Positions 14,043-15,564 of a DNA stretch of 15,564 nucleotides are shown in pieces; the stretch's first letter is position 1, and every line of letters begins with the position of its first letter. Origin of the DNA: Pseudomonadaceae bacterium UBA836 (GTDB taxonomy: Bacteria > Pseudomonadota > Gammaproteobacteria > Pseudomonadales > Pseudomonadaceae); NCBI GenBank assembly GCA_002296055.1, contig DBHE01000117.1, positions 1-15,564 of the forward strand, read 5' to 3'. A program made the translations under genes and the position numbers. The notes under the pieces are model-generated. The model worked only from the letters and a program-made list of their open reading frames with translations, ran no database searches and was not told where the DNA came from.

Positions 14043-14681
14043 ATGCGCCGCGTTGGTCTGCTGGGCGGCACCTTTGACCCGATTCACTTCGGTCATCTGC
14101 GCAGTGCCGTGGAAGTCCGTGAGCAGCTGCAGCTGGATGAGCTGCGGCTGATCCCCAGCGCCCGGCCACCCCATCGCGACCAGCCCGGCGCTAGCGCCGA
14201 TGCGCGGCTACGTATGGTGGAATTGGCGGTCGGGCAGCAGGGTGACTTGCAGGTGGATGACCGGGAGCTGCGGCGCGAGCGTCCGTCCTACACCGTAGAA
14301 ACCCTGGAAACCCTGCGCGCCGAACTGGGCGCAGAGGTCGCGCTGTTTATGGTGCTTGGCTGGGATGCCTTTTGCGGATTGCCAAGTTGGCACCGCTGGG
14401 AAGAGCTGCTGCAGCTGGCCAATCTGGTAGTGCTGCAGCGGCCCGATTACGACCTGGAAGTCCCCGAGGTACTGAAAGACCTGCTGGCAGCGCGCAGTGC
14501 AAGCCAGCCCGAGCGTAGCCATGGGCAGATCATCTGCCTGTCGCAAACGCCGCTGGCGATTTCCGCCACACATATTCGTGCGCTGGTTGCAGCGGGCGCT
14601 TCACCGCGCTTTCTGTTGCCGGACGCGGTGCTTGACTATATTGACAACGAAGGGCTGTACCGGCCCTCAACCGAGGATTGA
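14043..14681 (+). CDS. nadD: Nicotinate-mononucleotide adenylyltransferase
   Basis: The 212-aa enzyme transfers AMP from ATP to nicotinate mononucleotide, releasing PPi, to make deamido-NAD in the NAD pathway. The nucleotidyltransferase motif [11 protein letters not shown] (8-18) carries the HxGH element. [15 protein letters not shown] is the conserved central segment, and ISATHIR (173-179) is the second ATP-binding motif. The length agrees with the family. The start ATG at 14043 is ten bases after the proA stop. It is followed closely by rsfS, the common nadD-rsfS-rlmH order. Confidence 0.97.
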   Translation: MRRVGLLGGTFDPIHFGHLRSAVEVREQLQLDELRLIPSARPPHRDQPGASADARLRMVELAVGQQGDLQVDDRELRRERPSYTVETLETLRAELGAEVALFMVLGWDAFCGLPSWHRWEELLQLANLVVLQRPDYDLEVPEVLKDLLAARSASQPERSHGQIICLSQTPLAISATHIRALVAAGASPRFLLPDAVLDYIDNEGLYRPSTED

Positions 14682-14689
14682 AAACCCCC

Positions 14690-15049
14690 ATGCAGATTGA
14701 AGAACTGGTCCAGCTGGTCGTGGATGCCCTGGAAGAGCTCAAGGCCAAGGACATCGTCAAGATCGATGTACGTGAGCACACCAGCGTGACCGACTACATG
14801 ATCATCGCCAGCGGTACCTCCAACCGCCAGGTTAAGGCGCTGGCAGACAACGTGGTTGAGAAGGCCAAAGAAGCCGGTCGCCAGCCGATGGGTGTCGAAG
14901 GCAAGGAATCCGGTGAGTGGGTGCTGGTCGACCTGGCCGATGTGGTGGTCCATATCATGCAGCCGGCCACCCGTGAGTTTTATGACCTGGAACGCCTCTG
15001 GCAGAGTGCCGAGTCGCGTCGCGCCGCCCAGCAGCAACCGACCGAGTAG
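14690..15049 (+). CDS. rsfS: Ribosomal silencing factor RsfS
   Basis: The 119-aa protein binds ribosomal protein L14 of the large subunit and blocks subunit joining when nutrients are short. It has the RsfS/Iojap hallmarks: [20 protein letters not shown] (16-35), [13 protein letters not shown] (36-48), then [15 protein letters not shown] and [20 protein letters not shown] 14690 matches the usual MQxEELV start. An in-frame TTG at 14678 would overlap the nadD stop and is less likely. The GAGG site lies somewhat far upstream. The gene is tightly packed between nadD and rlmH. Confidence 0.96.
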   Translation: MQIEELVQLVVDALEELKAKDIVKIDVREHTSVTDYMIIASGTSNRQVKALADNVVEKAKEAGRQPMGVEGKESGEWVLVDLADVVVHIMQPATREFYDLERLWQSAESRRAAQQQPTE

Positions 15050-15055
15050 GCCGGT

Positions 15056-15523
15056 TTGCGCATTCGCCTGATCAGCGTGGCTTCGCGCATGCCGCGCTGG
15101 GTCGAGCAGGGCTATCAGGAATACGCCAAGCGCCTGCCGCCAGAGCTGCCGCTGGAGTTGGTGGAAATTCCTCTGACCACGCGTGGCAAGAACGCTGACG
15201 TCGCGCGCTTGATGCGGCGTGAGGGCGAACAGATGCTGGCAGCCGTTCAGCCCGGGGAACGTATCGTCACCCTGGAGGTCAATGGTCGCGCCTGGTCTAC
15301 CGAGACGCTCGCCGAGCAACTGGACAGCTGGCGTCTGGATGCGCGCACCGTCAACCTGATGGTGGGCGGGCCGGAAGGGCTGCCGGACGAGGTGACGGCG
15401 CGCAGCGACCAGCGCTGGTCTCTGTCGCCATTGACGTTGCCGCATCCGTTGGTGCGTATCCTGCTCGCTGAGCAGCTGTATCGGGCCTGGACCATTCTCA
15501 ATCGTCATCCCTATCACAAGTGA
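15056..15523 (+). CDS. rlmH: 23S rRNA pseudouridine-1915 N3-methyltransferase RlmH
   Basis: The 155-aa SPOUT-class enzyme methylates pseudouridine 1915 in helix 69 of 23S rRNA on the 70S ribosome, using SAM. The C-terminal knot contains MVGGPEGLP (102-110), [21 protein letters not shown] (starting at 122) and the terminal HPYHK, all diagnostic. The length is exactly that of the family. The first codon is TTG at 15056; no ATG is available at this position and the conserved MR-RL start aligns exactly here. A TAGG ribosome-binding site precedes it. It sits six bases after the rsfS stop and three bases before mrdA. Confidence 0.96.
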   Translation: MRIRLISVASRMPRWVEQGYQEYAKRLPPELPLELVEIPLTTRGKNADVARLMRREGEQMLAAVQPGERIVTLEVNGRAWSTETLAEQLDSWRLDARTVNLMVGGPEGLPDEVTARSDQRWSLSPLTLPHPLVRILLAEQLYRAWTILNRHPYHK

Positions 15524-15526
15524 TTC

Positions 15527-15564
15527 ATGGCCAAGCCGATTCACCTGAAAGACCACAATATTGA
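15527..15564 (+). CDS. mrdA: Penicillin-binding protein 2 (start only)
   Basis: Twelve codons are present before the window ends, giving MAKPIHLKDHNI. The PIHLKDH start is that of Pseudomonas PBP2, the elongasome transpeptidase that builds the side wall. The position right after rlmH is the conserved place of mrdA (pbpA), normally followed by rodA. The transmembrane helix and transpeptidase domain lie outside the window. The call rests on the short N-terminus and gene order. Confidence 0.8.
   Translation, partial: MAKPIHLKDHNI

Noticed and set aside
12707..14071. 454-codon minus-strand open frame opposite proA
   Set aside because: It is the antisense shadow of a clear proA gene in GC-rich DNA, with a low-complexity His/Arg/Gly/Gln-rich translation and no family features.
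14636..15556. 306-codon minus-strand open frame opposite rsfS and rlmH
   Set aside because: It covers two well-recognised genes on the other strand and its translation has no domain; a shadow frame.

Overview
The window looks like a chromosomal segment of a GC-rich gammaproteobacterium of the Pseudomonas group (Pseudomonas sensu lato). The run proA-nadD-rsfS-rlmH-mrdA on the + strand, the mpl-ubiX pair and a nearby ppa are, as I recall, arranged as in Pseudomonas chromosomes. Several proteins (RlmH, RsfS, PBP2 start, FpvA-like receptor) also read like Pseudomonas orthologues. No phage, plasmid, integrase, intact transposase, CRISPR, tRNA or rRNA was seen.

Layout. At 1-674 (minus) are the N-terminus of cmoM and ppa, separated by a bidirectional-looking terminator. 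At 806-5076 (minus) is an iron-acquisition cell-surface-signalling locus in the order fecI-type sigma factor, fecR-type anti-sigma factor, FpvA-like TonB-dependent siderophore receptor. A Fur-box-like sequence lies over the -10 element of the sigma-factor promoter. The receptor carries an in-frame TAG at codon 58, inside its N-terminal signalling domain. The 363-bp gap between the anti-sigma gene and the receptor is mostly a ~270-bp nested inverted-repeat element. At 5299-7175 (minus) are a GNAT acetyltransferase and a 6-phosphofructokinase with pyrophosphate-type signature residues.

From 7404 to 9360 (plus) come mpl and ubiX, overlapping. Next are a MaoC/NodN-like dehydratase (minus) and a small LON-substrate-binding-domain protein (plus). 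A DedA-family membrane protein overlaps an upstream alkyladenine-type DNA glycosylase (both minus). The window closes with the housekeeping run proA, nadD, rsfS, rlmH and the first codons of mrdA (plus), joining proline and NAD biosynthesis to ribosome maturation and elongasome genes.

Functional links. FecI/FecR/receptor would form one Fur-controlled uptake and signalling module, but the amber codon should uncouple it unless it is suppressed. A PPi-type phosphofructokinase would be notable because the best-studied pseudomonads lack phosphofructokinase and use the Entner-Doudoroff route; the enzyme and the pyrophosphatase 5 kb away both act on PPi. No clearly new multigene system is visible. 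The most unusual items are the amber-interrupted receptor, the palindromic element beside it, and the phosphofructokinase with a terminator-like hairpin in its leader.
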